In this document: piece after piece, positions 24,772 to 35,440 of the stretch
Layout of the letters: each line of letters opens with the position of its first letter
Position numbering within the stretch: position 1 is the stretch's first letter
Assembly (NCBI GenBank): GCA_018340805.1
Contig: JACMZG010001914.1
Location: 9,762,658-9,826,657, forward strand
Direction of reading: 5' to 3'
DNA from: Microvelia longipes
Taxonomy: Eukaryota; Arthropoda; Insecta; Hemiptera; Veliidae
Length of the DNA stretch: 64,000 bases
Translations under genes and position numbers: made by a program
Notes under the pieces: generated by a model
Database searches by the model: none
The model's input: the letters and a program-made list of their open reading frames with translations, nothing else
What the model was told of the DNA's origin: nothing

Positions 24772-24812
24772 AGTACTGAGGATGACCTTTATTTGTTGAA
24801 AGCGGTTTTACT
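24772..24812 (+). ncRNA. Hammerhead-like motif, family e, partner arm
   Basis: AGTA, CTGAGGA at 24,776-24,782, T, weak stem II GAC/GTT (one G lost), GAA, AGCGGTT (one C lost), T, TACT. Confidence 0.52.
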
Positions 24813-24967
24813 ATCATTATATGCTTAAAACTATATTTGTGGATATACCTTTGTTTGAATCCTTAAAAATATTCAATTTAATTAAAAATTAAATTAAATA
24901 AAAAAAATGAAAAAATTATTAATACATTTTTGTTATAAATATTACTGATTACTTAATATAACAATAT

Positions 24968-25243
24968 TTCCATCATATACCCGCATCATATCCCCCCCGC
25001 ATCATATCCTCGCATCATATCCTCACATCATATCCCCCGCATCATATACCCGCATCATATCCCCCGCATCATATATACCCCGCATCATATCCCCACATCA
25101 TATCCCCCGCATCATATACCCCACATCATATCCCCCCCGCATCATATCCTCGCATCATATCTCCACATCATAATCCCCACATCATATACCCCGCATCATA
25201 TCCTCGCATCATATCCCCACATCATATCCCCCGCATCATATAT
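24968..25243. repeat. Short tandem repeat of 'ccccgcatcatat'
   Basis: About 22 units of 11-14 nt with C-run length changes, ending 18 nt before the exon 10 acceptor. Confidence 0.92.
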
Positions 25244-25261
25244 TTATATTTTTTGTTCCAG

Positions 25262-25524
25262 ACAAACAATTGCATATTCAATATCAACTGGTTTACATCA
25301 ATAGCTTGTGGTTCATACGTAGACATGCAATACCAACCATCCTGTCCCCTTATCAATGTACCGAATAATTTATCACAGTTGATTGGCAAACAGTACGAAG
25401 TGTTCAATGAAAATGAAAAGGTTTATTTAAGATTTTGTGGTGCTTTACAAGGACCTTCTTCATTCATTTGTTCTTCTCCTTCTTCTGTCTGCTGGGTCAC
25501 AACAGATTCAAATTCTATTTATAG
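25262..25524 (+). CDS. CI-MPR-like receptor, exon 10
   Basis: Acceptor ttttgttccag, donor gtctgt (weak). It contains CIFNINWFTSIACGSYVDM, the repeat-ending signature, followed by the start of the next repeat with VYLRFCGALQGPSSFICSS and VCWVTT. It is the longest exon here (263 nt) and spans a repeat boundary. It ends with two bases of an Arg codon. The preceding 290 bp is a short tandem repeat. Confidence 0.86.
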
Positions 25525-25800
25525 GTCTGTTTCTTCTGTTTTGTTTTATTTGTTATTTTGCTCTTTTATATTCTTAAGGAACTCATGGACAAATAAGGTT
25601 GGGCGATCTATTAAATTTGAGCGATTTAATTTAAAAATTGCTTTGTTTGAATTTACAAATGTCAAATACATGCCTAAAAGTATTCATATATTGTAATGTT
25701 AGAATCCGCTAATCATATAACCTATGTAAAGTATACAGTAAAAGCTGGTAAACATTTAGAGTTTATAAGTCTTATTTAGATTTTATTAATAAAATCACCC

Positions 25801-26090
25801 AAGTCTCTCCACGTATAATATTTATTGACAGAGCCAGCTTTCAACCTTTCGGTCATCATCAGTGCCTGAACAATGAAAAAATAAATTAATGACTACACCT
25901 AGTAAAAAATAAGAAAGAGAGAAAATAAATAAATAAACAATGTCAAAAAATAAAAACTAAAAACATACAATAAATCAACAGAATAAAAAATAAAAAACAA
26001 ACCGGCGAACGATGTATAAAGGTAGTAAGAAGTCACTTGTTAGCTTTGACAAATCGGACTGGTGGTCTCTTTATTTTTGTTAGTTCATCT
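25801..26090 (-). mobile_element. Penelope-like 3'-end fragment, family f
   Basis: 'gtctctccacgtataatatt' end, hammerhead motif, then an A-rich 3' UTR like that at 38,900-39,180. It is 5'-truncated with no partner arm. Confidence 0.6.
25827..25866 (-). ncRNA. Hammerhead-like motif, family f
   Basis: Minus strand: GGCA, CTGATGA, T, stem II GACC-GAAA-GGTT with a GNRA-type loop, GAA, near-palindromic AGCTGGCT, C, TGTC pairing with GGCA. The best-formed copy. Confidence 0.68.
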
Positions 26091-26294
26091 AGTAAAACTG
26101 AAAAGCCTCCCTCTCCTCTGGCATTCAGCGATAAGGGCCCAAATACTCTTATTTAGAGTATATTATTGTATATACTCTAACTTAGAAACTAATCTAACTA
26201 CTACTACTCTAAGAGAAAAGTAACTGGGTTAATTTTCTCTGAAAGTGTTTTCTTGCTCATCAATCCAATTCTTGTTTAAGATTTTCTTATAATA

Positions 26295-26581
26295 GACCAA
26301 AAGCCCAGGGGTGTTTTGTTAATAAAAAGTGTAATGGCTGGAACTGGTCTCAATTTTTCGTAAATATCTTCCTGAACAAGGACCTGCAATTCTGCCGACT
26401 CGTATCGGATGGGTGTCCCAGGCAGAACCTTTGATCCCTAAAGTGCGTTCTGCCTGGGACACCCATCCGATACGAGTCAGCAGAATTGCAGCTCCTTGTT
26501 CAGGAAGGTATTTACGAAAAATTGAGACCGGTTCCAGCCATTAAACTTTTTATTAACAAAACACCCCTGGGCTCTTGTTCT
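26295..26581. mobile_element. Palindromic element of unknown family
   Basis: Arms of about 130 nt share 'gcctgggacacccatccgat' and complement, centred near 26,435. An open stretch on the + arm reads ESAELQLLVQEGIYEKLRPV then PAIKLFINKTPLG, which looks protein-derived but is unrecognised. Confidence 0.65.
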
Positions 26582-26588
26582 ATATGCT

Positions 26589-26768
26589 TTATAACCTGAG
26601 CAGTAGCGTCACAACTTGTAATTTTTTTTTAAATTTGTCAAAGAAAATTCACTAAAATTAGCATAAAGTGAGCTTTAAATGTGTAAAAATGCTGAATTTT
26701 CCAAAATTTTCAATGAAAAATTAGAAAAAAATAAATAACAAGTTGCGACACTACTGCTGGGGTTATTA
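26589..26768. mobile_element. MITE with inverted 'ataacctgagcagtagcgtc' termini
   Basis: Left end 'ataacctgagcagtagcgtc', right end 'acactactgctggggttat', about 180 bp with no ORF. Its terminus resembles the 42-bp unit at 47,305-47,672 and a lone end at 53,550-53,580. Confidence 0.6.
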
Positions 26769-27409
26769 AGCCCATACTGGAATCTCGAGCAAAAATTGAA
26801 TTATAAGCAAGAAAATTTGTCTGGCTTGCAGACCTTGGCACCAGAATTATTTGTTAACTGCTCTTGTAGTCTATTAAATTTAATATTTTTATGTTTTTTA
26901 TAAGATAATGTGTTTTATCTCAATCAATTTATTATTGAAATTAATGGCAATTGAAAGTTACAGCTTAAGTTCATTATATTAAATCTATCTACTGTCAACT
27001 TAGCAATTTGAACTAAAACGAAATTGTGGTTTTGCACATGAATGGTTCAATTCTTAGCCACCAGAATAGGTACTCAGTGCTGTCGTCAGAATTATGTGTT
27101 AATTACCTGTGACAACGTGTTAAATCTGTCTTAAAAAAATCTAGTGTTGTATTAGTATTAATTTGCTTGATAGAGTAAACTTTGTTATTTAATTCAAGGT
27201 AATGAAAATACAAATAATATGAGTAAAAGAAAACAGAATTTTTGAATTCTTTAATTTATTTACTTGTAACAAACACATTAATATGCTGTGGGAGAGGGTG
27301 AAATATTGTTTGATGAAGTTAATCATTGGAAATACGTTTTGCCTCATTGTGTCAAAATTAATGAATTCTACTGTTAATATTGGCAACAATACTGAAAATC
27401 ATCAAGTCT

Positions 27410-27780
27410 GTTAGCTTAGTTGTAGAGTGCTCGCCTTTTGACCTGGAGGTCGAGGGTTCAAATCCAGCCGGGGGAGGACCTTAATATGTGGTTATCCCAT
27501 GTACCGTACATTCGAAGGTCTTGAATTCAAGGCCAGCCAACCCAGCCAGGATTTTTACGTGGTTTCCTTGGCTGAAGTCTGGATCCACGTTTCCTTTGTC
27601 TCTAGCTCACGAAAAATTAAAGTTCTGCAGGCTAATGGAGATAAAGGTCGGAAAGATATACTAAGCCTTTGTATGTCCGAAAACTTAGTCAGTGAAAGTG
27701 AAGCCGGGGTACGAGTAATGTAAGTGATTAGGAACGAAGTGCTTGGTTCTTGAAGACAGACATCTCCTAGTGGCAATTCG
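27410..27780 (+). mobile_element. tRNA-derived SINE, second family
   Basis: A-box-like 'tagcttagttgtagagtg' and B-box 'ggttcaaatcc' at the 5' end, followed by an unrelated body. The head lacks matching acceptor-stem ends, so it is not a working tRNA gene. The body is GC-richer than its surroundings. Confidence 0.6.
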
Positions 27781-28238
27781 GAACTTTGACTTTCAGATCA
27801 GGGCTAATGAATGAATTTGTTTACACTGGCGTCTGGGTTACCAGAGTTCTTTGTTAAGTTGTCCTGGACTAGCTAGAATCTGGTGATGTTAGAGGAGCTG
27901 ATAAGGTTGATGAGACTGGTTGAACAAGGGGGACCTAGTGAGACTAGTATGATTAGAGGAACTACTAGGACTAGATGAACTAAGCTCGCTGTGAGCTAGT
28001 AGTTGGCGCTAGCTAGAGCTGTGAGCCTAGCCAGAGTCTAGCTGGTGTAAATTATCTGGGCAAACTGTGGACTAATCATATGTGCCGCCATGTATGGAGA
28101 GTGTGCTTCCTAGATGATTGGGTGTGTACAAACTCTAGCATAGATTAGTTGAGTGAGATTTGAGTGAGAGGAAAACACTAAAATGACCCTACAGGTTTAA
28201 ACGTGAATAAATTAATTTTCATAATATTTTTTTTTCAG

Positions 28239-28377
28239 AGCTATTGGATTTCAGACATCAAAGATTGAAGATCCAGAGAACAATCCTACATTAATTTACT
28301 ATTCAAGTGAAGAATGTCATAATAATAATAATTTATTTTATTCTTTAAACATTAAATTTATGTGTGTCAAGACATCA
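28239..28377 (+). CDS. CI-MPR-like receptor, exon 11
   Basis: Acceptor tttttttttcag, donor gtaagt. It reads AIGFQTSKIEDPENNPTLIY, then SSEECHNNNNLFYSLNIKFM and CVKTS. 'L-I-Y-Y' plus 'E-E-C' and 'N-I-K-F-M-C' match the central and third-cysteine strands of a CIMR repeat. A run of four AAT codons gives NNNN. Confidence 0.83.
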
Positions 28378-28527
28378 GTAAGTTGATTTTGTTTAAATTT
28401 TAATCCATAATAAATTTAAAATTATTATAATAATATATATTATTATATAATAATTAATATATTTAAATAATAATATAATTATTATATAATAATATAATAT
28501 TATATTATAATTATTATAATATAATAC

Positions 28528-28775
28528 ACGCGCCTCCGTGGTCGAGGTCGTTAAGGCGTCAGTTATTAAATTGACCTTTGACACCACAGAGGTCTGGGGT
28601 TCACATCCCCAGGTTACGCCTCAGTTAATATAAGATTATTGTTTAAATAACCTATCGCCAACTTAGATTACACTTTGAGCGTAACGGTTGCCACGACCAC
28701 TAGAGGTGGTTCCCGCAGGGGATATCCCTGATGGGTCGCAAGGCTCTAAACGAGTATTATTATTATTATTATTAT
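28528..28775 (+). mobile_element. tRNA(Leu/Ser)-like SINE with TTA tail
   Basis: A-box-like 'gtggtcgaggtcgttaaggc' and B-box 'ggttcacatcc' with a long variable region between them, then a body with 'gaccactagaggtggttccc', and a (TTA)n tail at 28,758-28,775. Confidence 0.68.
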
Positions 28776-28849
28776 AAATAATAATGATAAATTTATTATT
28801 TATTTAATAGGTAATTGTTGTGTGTTTAAATGTTTTGTGCTCATACTAA

Positions 28850-29155
28850 ATTATCAGTGATGGATATCCAAGTGCTTGTTGTTCACTCTACTTTTCATTC
28901 AAAATATAATATTATTACATGGAATTCCAGCAAATAGTTGTTGTTTTATTTATATGTACTATCTTTAATAAAAGAAAGAATCAATGTATCTCTTGTTGTA
29001 GTGATTACAATTGGCCCAGTGATTTTTTACAAATGATAGTGCATATTAAGTAAATAATAACTATTTACTTAAATTCTAAGTAATAATTGTGTAATTTGAA
29101 AGAAAATGTAGGTAAACATAACTTGATTTTTTCATTGATGTTTGAACGGCTGCCC
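28850..29155. repeat. Dispersed repeat, copy 1 of 2
   Basis: It aligns with 47,985-48,410 through 'gtgattttttacaaa', 'aataataactattta' and 'gaacggct'. Diverged; no ORF. Confidence 0.6.
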
Positions 29156-29171
29156 CAAACAATTTAGATCC

Positions 29172-29692
29172 TGCCTGGCCCTTTTTGCCAGCTCCCAGAG
29201 ATAGTGTTCTACTCCTTTTAATTTCAAGTGTAGGTATATTTCATCTAATCTAGACAGAAGAGCCGTGAATTTCTATGGTTCCACTCATGCTTTTTTCAAG
29301 CAATCATACATATTTTCACTGACTCATGGTCTAGTGAAAGCTAGGAACAACACGTGCCCTCACTGTTAAACCAAACCTCCATACACTTTAAACTACAAGG
29401 CAGACACACTATAGTATTATAATGAATTTATTATTAGGGTCCTAAATTTTGCCTATACCCAGTTTCATTTAGGGTAAGGGATCTTTAACGAGTACCTGAC
29501 AACGCAAGGCTCGAGACCACTGGCTTTACGTCCTTTCTGAAGGACATGGTACGCAGAATTTTTATCCCTCTCATAAAAATCCCAGGGGCTCGTGCTGGGA
29601 TTGAACCCATGTATAAATAAACTCGGAAGTTTAAAGTCCACTCACTCTGTGTATTGGCCATGTACCTTAACCACTACACCACGGGTGGCTCT
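29172..29692 (-). mobile_element. tRNA-derived SINE, copy 2 of the 15,772 family
   Basis: Shares the body ('gatagtgttctactcctttt') and the head ('accactacaccacgggtgg'). The 5' body is slightly truncated. Confidence 0.75.
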
Positions 29693-30169
29693 TAAACAAA
29701 ATGTAAATATATTGCAAATTATTATTCCTTTTGTTAAGCTAGGAAGGTTATTTAAACTTTTTTCTGTTTGCACACGCATCTAATCCTAAGTTTACTCTAC
29801 TTTACCCTAGATTTCTCCGAAATAAAAAAAATTTAGATGAAAGAAGAATAGTGCAGAGTAGAGTAGTCTACTCCATTTCATGTGTTGAGCAAACCTAATA
29901 AATCTTACTTTTAAGGAATAATATAGTTTTTAATATTATTAAAAACAATCTAAACAAATCATAGTTTACCCGACAAAAAACACCGAAATGAATATAGGTA
30001 ATGTAGATATGGTATTGATTCTGCCTTGTGTTAGCTTTGACAGTTATTTGTAAATTTCCTGCTTCAGCAAGTAACTTTTATAACTTATTCTTGCTTGGAG
30101 TTTAAACTTATTACTTACTCCTCAATCACCCTGCCTTGTAGCCTAAATAGGTAATATGTATAGTAGGGT

Positions 30170-30560
30170 GCTTCGAAGAATTTTTTTTACGACACCTTAA
30201 TCACTATCCCTCAAAAGTTGCATACACATAATAAAACATCGCATGGAAAGTTTGAGCCCGATCATTAATATTGAAGGGTTGCACAAATGCTTTGAAGTTG
30301 AAAAACAACAATTTTCACTAATAAAATCTGTTTTCTCTCTTTCTTATGAAATTTTTTCTAATAGGAACTATTTTAATGAATAGATATTTATTCCATATCT
30401 ATTAATATATTTGTGCAACCCTTCAATGATAATTGATCGGGCTCAAATTTTCCATGGAATGTTTTTTTATGTATTAGCAACTTTTGAGGAAGCAGAGATT
30501 TTGTTCCAACAAAATCTCTACTTCCTCAAAGTCAAAAATTCAGTCAAAAATTTTATCTTC
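30170..30560. mobile_element. Palindromic MITE-like element
   Basis: Arms share 'tgagcccgatcattaatatt' type sequence and complement ('ttgatcgggctcaaattttc'). A second small perfect palindrome 'agagattttgttccaacaaa' lies within the right arm (about 30,490-30,530). Confidence 0.65.
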
Positions 30561-30866
30561 GAACCATCCTAATGTACCATACAGTGAACATTTCAATAAT
30601 CTAAAAGCGCTAGCAAGCTGCTTGCAAAATGGTAAATCAACATAGGTAATGTTAATGTACAGAAACCTGCTATCTCATGTATCTTAACCAACTTGTGTAT
30701 AGTTATTGCTGTTAAATGTTTTTAACCATTAATTCTTAAAAAAAAATAAATTAGAGCATTTCTCGGGCCTGTTTCTATCGTAATTACCGCATTCTACAGG
30801 TTTGTCAATAATTAATTGGATTCATTATTTGTGGAATTTTATAAAAAGTTTTTGTTTAATTTTAAG

Positions 30867-31027
30867 GAAAACAAGATAAATATTTTGAAGTACAAAGGTG
30901 ATTGTAAAGTAGTTGTGATTATGGAAACGAGTTTAGCTTGTCGTTCAACTAGTCAGTATTTACCTCCTAAGAGTCATATTCCTTTTCCTGATTTGTCTTG
31001 CCAGTTATCATCATTACTTCTGCCCAG
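30867..31027 (+). CDS. CI-MPR-like receptor, exon 12
   Basis: Acceptor tttaattttaag, donor gtaatc. It includes GDCKVVVIMETSLACRSTS, the repeat-ending signature with M replacing W, then PDLSCQLSSLLLPR. It ends with two bases of an Arg codon completed by exon 13 after a 13.7-kb intron that holds the BEL/Penelope nest. Confidence 0.82.
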
Positions 31028-31359
31028 GTAATCATCAGAAATTTACTTTTCCTCTTCTAAATAAGGAAAAATGAGTTGTGAAGTTTCAAGTAATGAAATA
31101 AAACAGAGTTTCTCCACTACAGTCTGTCGACTACTTTAAAAATCTTGACAGGTCAGTTTAGGCACCGCCGATTCTAAAGATAAAAATTCCCTGCAAGAAA
31201 GGAGCGGGAAAAAACTATGTAAATAAATCACGTTATTTTACCCGTATTTTCTTGGCGATGTTTTTTTTTTTAAATTTAATTTGTGTAGTTTTATTTTATA
31301 ATATCATTTTTATGATTAATTTGAAAGTAGTTTTCAAAACGATGTAAACGCAACAAGAA

Positions 31360-31530
31360 GCACAAACAAAGTAAACGAATGCCGGGAAGGAGGTTATTTC
31401 CCTTTCTGCGGTTATGGTGGTAGGGACTTTTTCTCTTTTCAAGTGAGGGGTTGGCAGCGGCTTCTCTGATTGGTCAATCTCCAAAATGCTTATGACCTTG
31501 GGGATTTTTAAACTAAACGATAGACTGTAA
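31360..31530 (-). repeat. Dispersed repeat, copy 1 of 2
   Basis: Inverted match to 62,840-62,985 ('ttggggattgaccaatcaga' type). Unrecognised family, GC-richer than the surroundings. Confidence 0.6.
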
Positions 31531-31534
31531 TGAT

Positions 31535-31855
31535 ATATATTTGACATGGCTAGCTTTCAATCTTAACAGATCATCATCAGTGCCTAACTAACAAAGTAAA
31601 AAAATATCAAATAAAATATTCTAAATAAAAACACCATACTAGAATAAAAGTAATGCAATAAAATGACAAATGCATAATTAAAATAAAATAGGGAAGCAAA
31701 ATTCATACATAAAACAAATAAAAATAATTAAATAAAAAACAAAAGAAGTATACAAAATAAATATAAAAATATTAATTATATAAAAATAACTACCGGCGAG
31801 AAAGCAGCGAAGAAAAGAGTCAGGAGAAAGCAGTTGCAGTTTTGTGCCCACAATG
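31535..31855 (-). mobile_element. Penelope-like 3'-end fragment, family g
   Basis: Hammerhead motif followed by an A-rich 3' UTR, ending at coding-like sequence near 31,800. It abuts the left end of TIR element copy B. Confidence 0.55.
31543..31584 (-). ncRNA. Hammerhead-like motif, family g
   Basis: Minus strand: GGCA, CTGATGA, T, stem II GATCT/AGATT, GAA, AGCTAGCC (U16.1 changed to C), A, TGTC. Stem II shows a base change on both strands relative to family b. Confidence 0.55.
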
Positions 31856-32292
31856 TAATTCAACTGATAACACCAAACCCGGTTGACTGGTGGTCTTAAG
31901 TAGGGGTACCACCCTAACAACAAAACATTATTTTAAATATTTGTCAAAAATATCCATTAATGAAGGAAGATCGTAAAGAACAAATATAATAACTTAAAAC
32001 ACCTGCTGAGTATTTAATAAAACCAGTCTTAGATGACAAAAGGGAGGCGGAATACAAAAATCTACATTTAGTTGACGAGGACTACTCTTAATATAATTTT
32101 GATTAAAAATGTTAAACTACAATTTAAAATGCTTAAAACATTGTATTGCAGATATTTATATTATTATTTTATGAATAATCAATCATTAATTAATAATAGA
32201 ACATAATATTTGAATGAGATTGAGCACAAGTGGAGTTATTCATACTAGGAAATGAAGAAAAGAGTCTCTCCACAAAAAAATAATTGTTTATT

Positions 32293-32334
32293 GGCAAAGC
32301 GCTTTCAACCTAACATGAGGTCATCATCAGTGCC
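32293..32334 (-). ncRNA. Hammerhead-like motif, family b, left arm
   Basis: Minus strand: GGCA, CTGATGA, T, stem II GACCT/AGGTT, GAA, AGCGCT, T, TGCC. All core residues present. Confidence 0.66.
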
Positions 32335-32486
32335 ATGAAGATAAAGATGAAAGTTAAAAATGCATAAAACTATTTTCTTTTACGAGATGGTAACAGCTCG
32401 GTGAGTCGAGTAAGACACACCGAGCTGTTACCATCTCGGAAAAGAAAATAGTTTTATGCATTTTTAACTTTCATCTTTATCTTCAT

Positions 32487-32528
32487 GGCACTGATGATGA
32501 CCTCATGTTAGGTTGAAAGCGCTTTGCC
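32487..32528 (+). ncRNA. Hammerhead-like motif, family b, right arm
   Basis: Identical in design to the left-arm copy: CTGATGA at 32,491-32,497, GAAA from 32,515, stem I GGCA/TGCC. Confidence 0.66.
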
Positions 32529-32999
32529 AATAAACAATTATTTTTGTGGAGAGACTCTTTTCTTCATTTCCTAGAACATAATAATTCAGCAACCAGAAGT
32601 ATTGCCAACTTTTTTATTAAAAAAATTGTATATTGTTAGGGTGGCAGCATTACTTAAGACCACCAGTGAACCGCCTTTCGTGTTATGAGTAGTACTCCTT
32701 CTATATATAGTATTATTCTAAGCCCGATATGTAATCTTTCTAGAGATACCTTTGTATTATTTATCTGTTAACAGATAATGCTAGTAGAATCTATCACTTC
32801 CATCTGTGCTGTTGTATGACTAATGATCGCACGTTTCCATTACAAAGTCTATCTTTTCTACTAGAATATCTATATTTATATAACAGAGCTACGATTTAGC
32901 TTGTCTTACACCATTTACAGCACTGTTTCATTTGGCATCCTGATACCAAACATATATGATTGAAAACAATTTATATAATGTATGTGTTGTGTGGTGTGT

Positions 33000-33009
33000 C
33001 ATATATATA

Positions 33010-33050
<41 letters not shown>

Positions 33051-33124
33051 TATATATATATATATATATATTATATTATTATATATATTGGCTTACGTAT
33101 TAAAATTTTGTACTGTAAATATTA

Positions 33125-33162
<38 letters not shown>

Positions 33163-33190
33163 TATATATATTATATTATATATATATATG
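33000..33190. repeat. Interrupted TA tracts
   Basis: TA runs at 33,000-33,088 and 33,130-33,190 with a 40-nt spacer. Confidence 0.93.
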
Positions 33191-33354
33191 TAGTCTATTT
33201 ATAATAGACCTGTGAAAGGTTACAAATCAGAATTTTCTTGTGTCCAAAAACTGATCGTATGCACACCTATTATTATTACTGTCCTATGCTACTACTATGT
33301 ACTTACTGTGCTACTATTATTATTAAATTGCTATGAAAAGTATAAAATAGTTTA

Positions 33355-33522
33355 TTCTTTTTTTTAACTTTATTGATTATTGTCTACAATAAATGTATTG
33401 ACTTAGTGCTCATGCTGGTTAAGTGACTTGGCAGTCTTGATAGGAGGAATCACCCAGTGGTGATACTCCTTGGCGTGGTTCGGTAAATGTTGATATTTTA
33501 CTTATAATACAAAAATTTGGTG
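33355..33522 (-). mobile_element. 3' tail of a retroelement with poly(A), copy 2
   Basis: Matches 16,324-16,510. Confidence 0.6.
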
Positions 33523-33689
33523 TGTTCCTGAAAATTCAGGGATCCTATGACTCCCCTCGCCTAAATATTGAGGATAAGTGGATTTTAAAGGAACACATAC
33601 CATTTAACTGAGCCAATTTGGGCTTAAATGAGAAATGAGGGCATTCATAAAGTAAAATATCTCATGAAGTTTATCTTATATGATTTCAA

Positions 33690-33805
33690 ACTATCTAATT
33701 TCTTATACATAGTCTTCTCACTTTGCCGCTTAATAAAGATGCTTATAATAAAAATTGTTTAAGTATTTTTGTAATTTTGTGTTTCTTTGTTATTTCTCTT
33801 TATTT
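33690..33805 (+). pseudogene. Penelope-like coding remnant left of BEL
   Basis: 'catagtcttctcactttgcc' resembles the Penelope-like ORF at 40,880 (HRLLTLPL) and reads HSLLTLPLNKDAY. The matching 3' end resumes at 44,570 on the other side of BEL, so BEL split it. Confidence 0.5.
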
Positions 33806-33810
33806 GGCGT

Positions 33811-34373
33811 TGTTGTAACTACACGAGAGGTCACTAAGTTTTCCTCTAACGTGCACTTACGGAAATTAAAGCAGAAGTAGAGAGAAGTAGTAATAGTAAT
33901 AGTAAAATAGGAAACAGGGAAACCAACACTGGCTTGGAATAAAGAAATAAGATTTAAACAACAGAACATAAATATAATGTCATATAAAGACATAAACATA
34001 AAATAAGTAATAGTATAAACTTAGATTTATTACTAAGGCCATTGAAAGAAATAGTAGCTACTTACGAGAATTCTCTTATGTAAATAAATATAAGTACTTA
34101 TAAGTTCAGATCTGACTGTAAGTTGTAAGTATACTTATTATAAGATGTCTTCTGACAGGAGTTCAGCACCGTAGTATAGCCCTTAGCTGATGCGTTGGAG
34201 GCCTCCTCTCATTAGATATCTTACTAATAACTTTGTATTATTGAGCTCTGATGTGACCAGGATGGCAGTTGGAGACAGAGAGAATTTAATTATATTAATT
34301 ATTAGCAATTAGGATAGAGTAGAAGAGTGGGGGAAGTCAGAAGACTCCTCCTACATTCTCTGATGTTCAGACA
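33811..34373 (-). repeat. BEL/Pao 3' LTR
   Basis: 563 bp; begins TGTTGTAACTACACGAG on the + strand and ends GTTCAGACA. Confidence 0.93.
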
Positions 34374-34389
34374 TTCCGCCCACCAAAAA

Positions 34390-35440
34390 CGAATGTCAGG
34401 TCGTTTTTAGTTAGAAGTTTCTTCCTTGGTGACAGAAGATTCTGAAGTAGTAGTAGCAAAAGGAAGACGGATAAGCTTGACTACTGGTCGCTTATATACT
34501 CCCGATGTAGTCTTTATAGTTACAACTCTGATGACTCCATCATCTCCAGGATGTACTTGAACTACCCGGGCTAAAGGCCAACAGCTTGGAGGTGCATTAT
34601 CATCATTGAGAAGCACTACTTCGTCCACCTTCAGGTTCTCAGTAGAGTCGATCCATTTACTGCGGGCTTGCAGAGATTGCAGGTAGTGTTTCCTCCACTG
34701 ATGCCAGAAGTCCTGCGTGATGCGTTGTATCAGCTCAAGACGATCCAGTCGATTTTCTGGAAGATGGGTGAGTGATGGTTCAGGTCGTAGAAAAGGCTGT
34801 CCAATAATAATGTCCAGGTGTTAGTGGATATGGATCCGTAGGATCCGTCGACATCATACACAAAGGCCTAGAATTTAATACAGCCTCTATTTGACAGAAG
34901 AGATTTTCAAATTCTTCTTTAGTAAGTACTCTGCCGTTCACAAGCTTCCGTAAAATCCCCTTGACCGATTTAACACCAGCTTCCCACATCCCGCCGAAGT
35001 GGGGTGCCCGAGGTGGGTTAAAGGACCAATGGATTTTATACTTGGAGAAATAATCTAAGATTTCAGGTTGATTTTCTCGAAACCATTGATAGAGTTCTCT
35101 TAAATGGCGATCGGCGCCTATAAAATTCGAACCACAGTCAGTCATGATGGTTGATGGGATGCCACGGCGGCAAATAAAACGATCTAAAGCTCCTAAAAAG
35201 GCAGCAGTGGAGACTAGATACTAATTCAAGATGGAGTGCTCTTGTAGATAAACATACAAAGAGACACAACCATGCCTTTTCAGTAGGAGCATTTCTTCTT
35301 GAAGACTCTTTGCAGGCAAAAGGTCCTGCATAGTCGATACCGACCTTATCGAAAACGAAATGAGACGAAACCCTTTCTTTAGGTAAACATGCCATTTTTG
35401 GTAATATAGGTTTACATCTATACTTATGGCAGATAAACAT
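34390..35440 (-). pseudogene. BEL/Pao integrase and C-terminal DUF5641 region
   Basis: Minus strand, three frames: FVFDKVGIDYAGPF (first catalytic Asp), MTDCGSNFIGADRHLRELYQ (second Asp), PPRAPHFGGMWEAGVKSVK and catalytic E region, then the C-terminal ENLKVDEVVLLNDDNAPPSC and WPLARVVQVHPGDDG, the DUF5641 pattern of BEL integrases. Frameshifts break it. Confidence 0.88.

Larger units (their letters stand above)
24541..24855. mobile_element. Palindromic Penelope-like end element, family e
   Basis: Two about 150-nt arms around a centre at about 24,700 ('acctgcaatgcaacctt'), sharing 'gactgaatgcagac' and 'ttttaagcatataatgatag'. Each arm has a hammerhead-like motif. No ORF. Confidence 0.75.
32209..32571. 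mobile_element. Penelope-like palindrome with 12-bp target duplication
   Basis: Two nearly identical arms of about 150 nt meet at 'gtaagacacaccgagctg'. Each arm holds the last codons and 3' UTR of a Penelope-like ORF (compare 'cggctcaccgagcttttacc' at 41,520) and a hammerhead. The left arm alone has an extra about 50 nt ('gattgagcacaagtggagtt'). Confidence 0.85.
31856..32716. mobile_element. Terminal-inverted-repeat element, copy B, split by an insertion
   Basis: Inverted relative to 7,770-8,276, with matching ends ('accaccagtgaaccgccttt', 'ctccttctatatatagtatt'). A 363-bp Penelope-like palindrome (32,209-32,571) interrupts it, flanked by TAGAACATAATA at 32,197-32,208 and 32,572-32,583. Confidence 0.75.

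Noticed and set aside
24968..25243. CRISPR-like array
   Set aside because: Units are adjacent with no unique spacers and the region is eukaryotic intron; simple tandem repeat.
27412..27485. Possible functional tRNA gene
   Set aside because: A and B boxes are present but the acceptor-stem ends do not pair and the sequence runs on into a SINE body.
28528..28620. Possible tRNA-Leu or tRNA-Ser gene
   Set aside because: Acceptor ends do not pair; followed by a SINE body and TTA tail.
33790..33999. 69-residue ORF (and its twin at 43,909-44,193)
   Set aside because: Lies inside the BEL LTR and is duplicated with it; no known domain.
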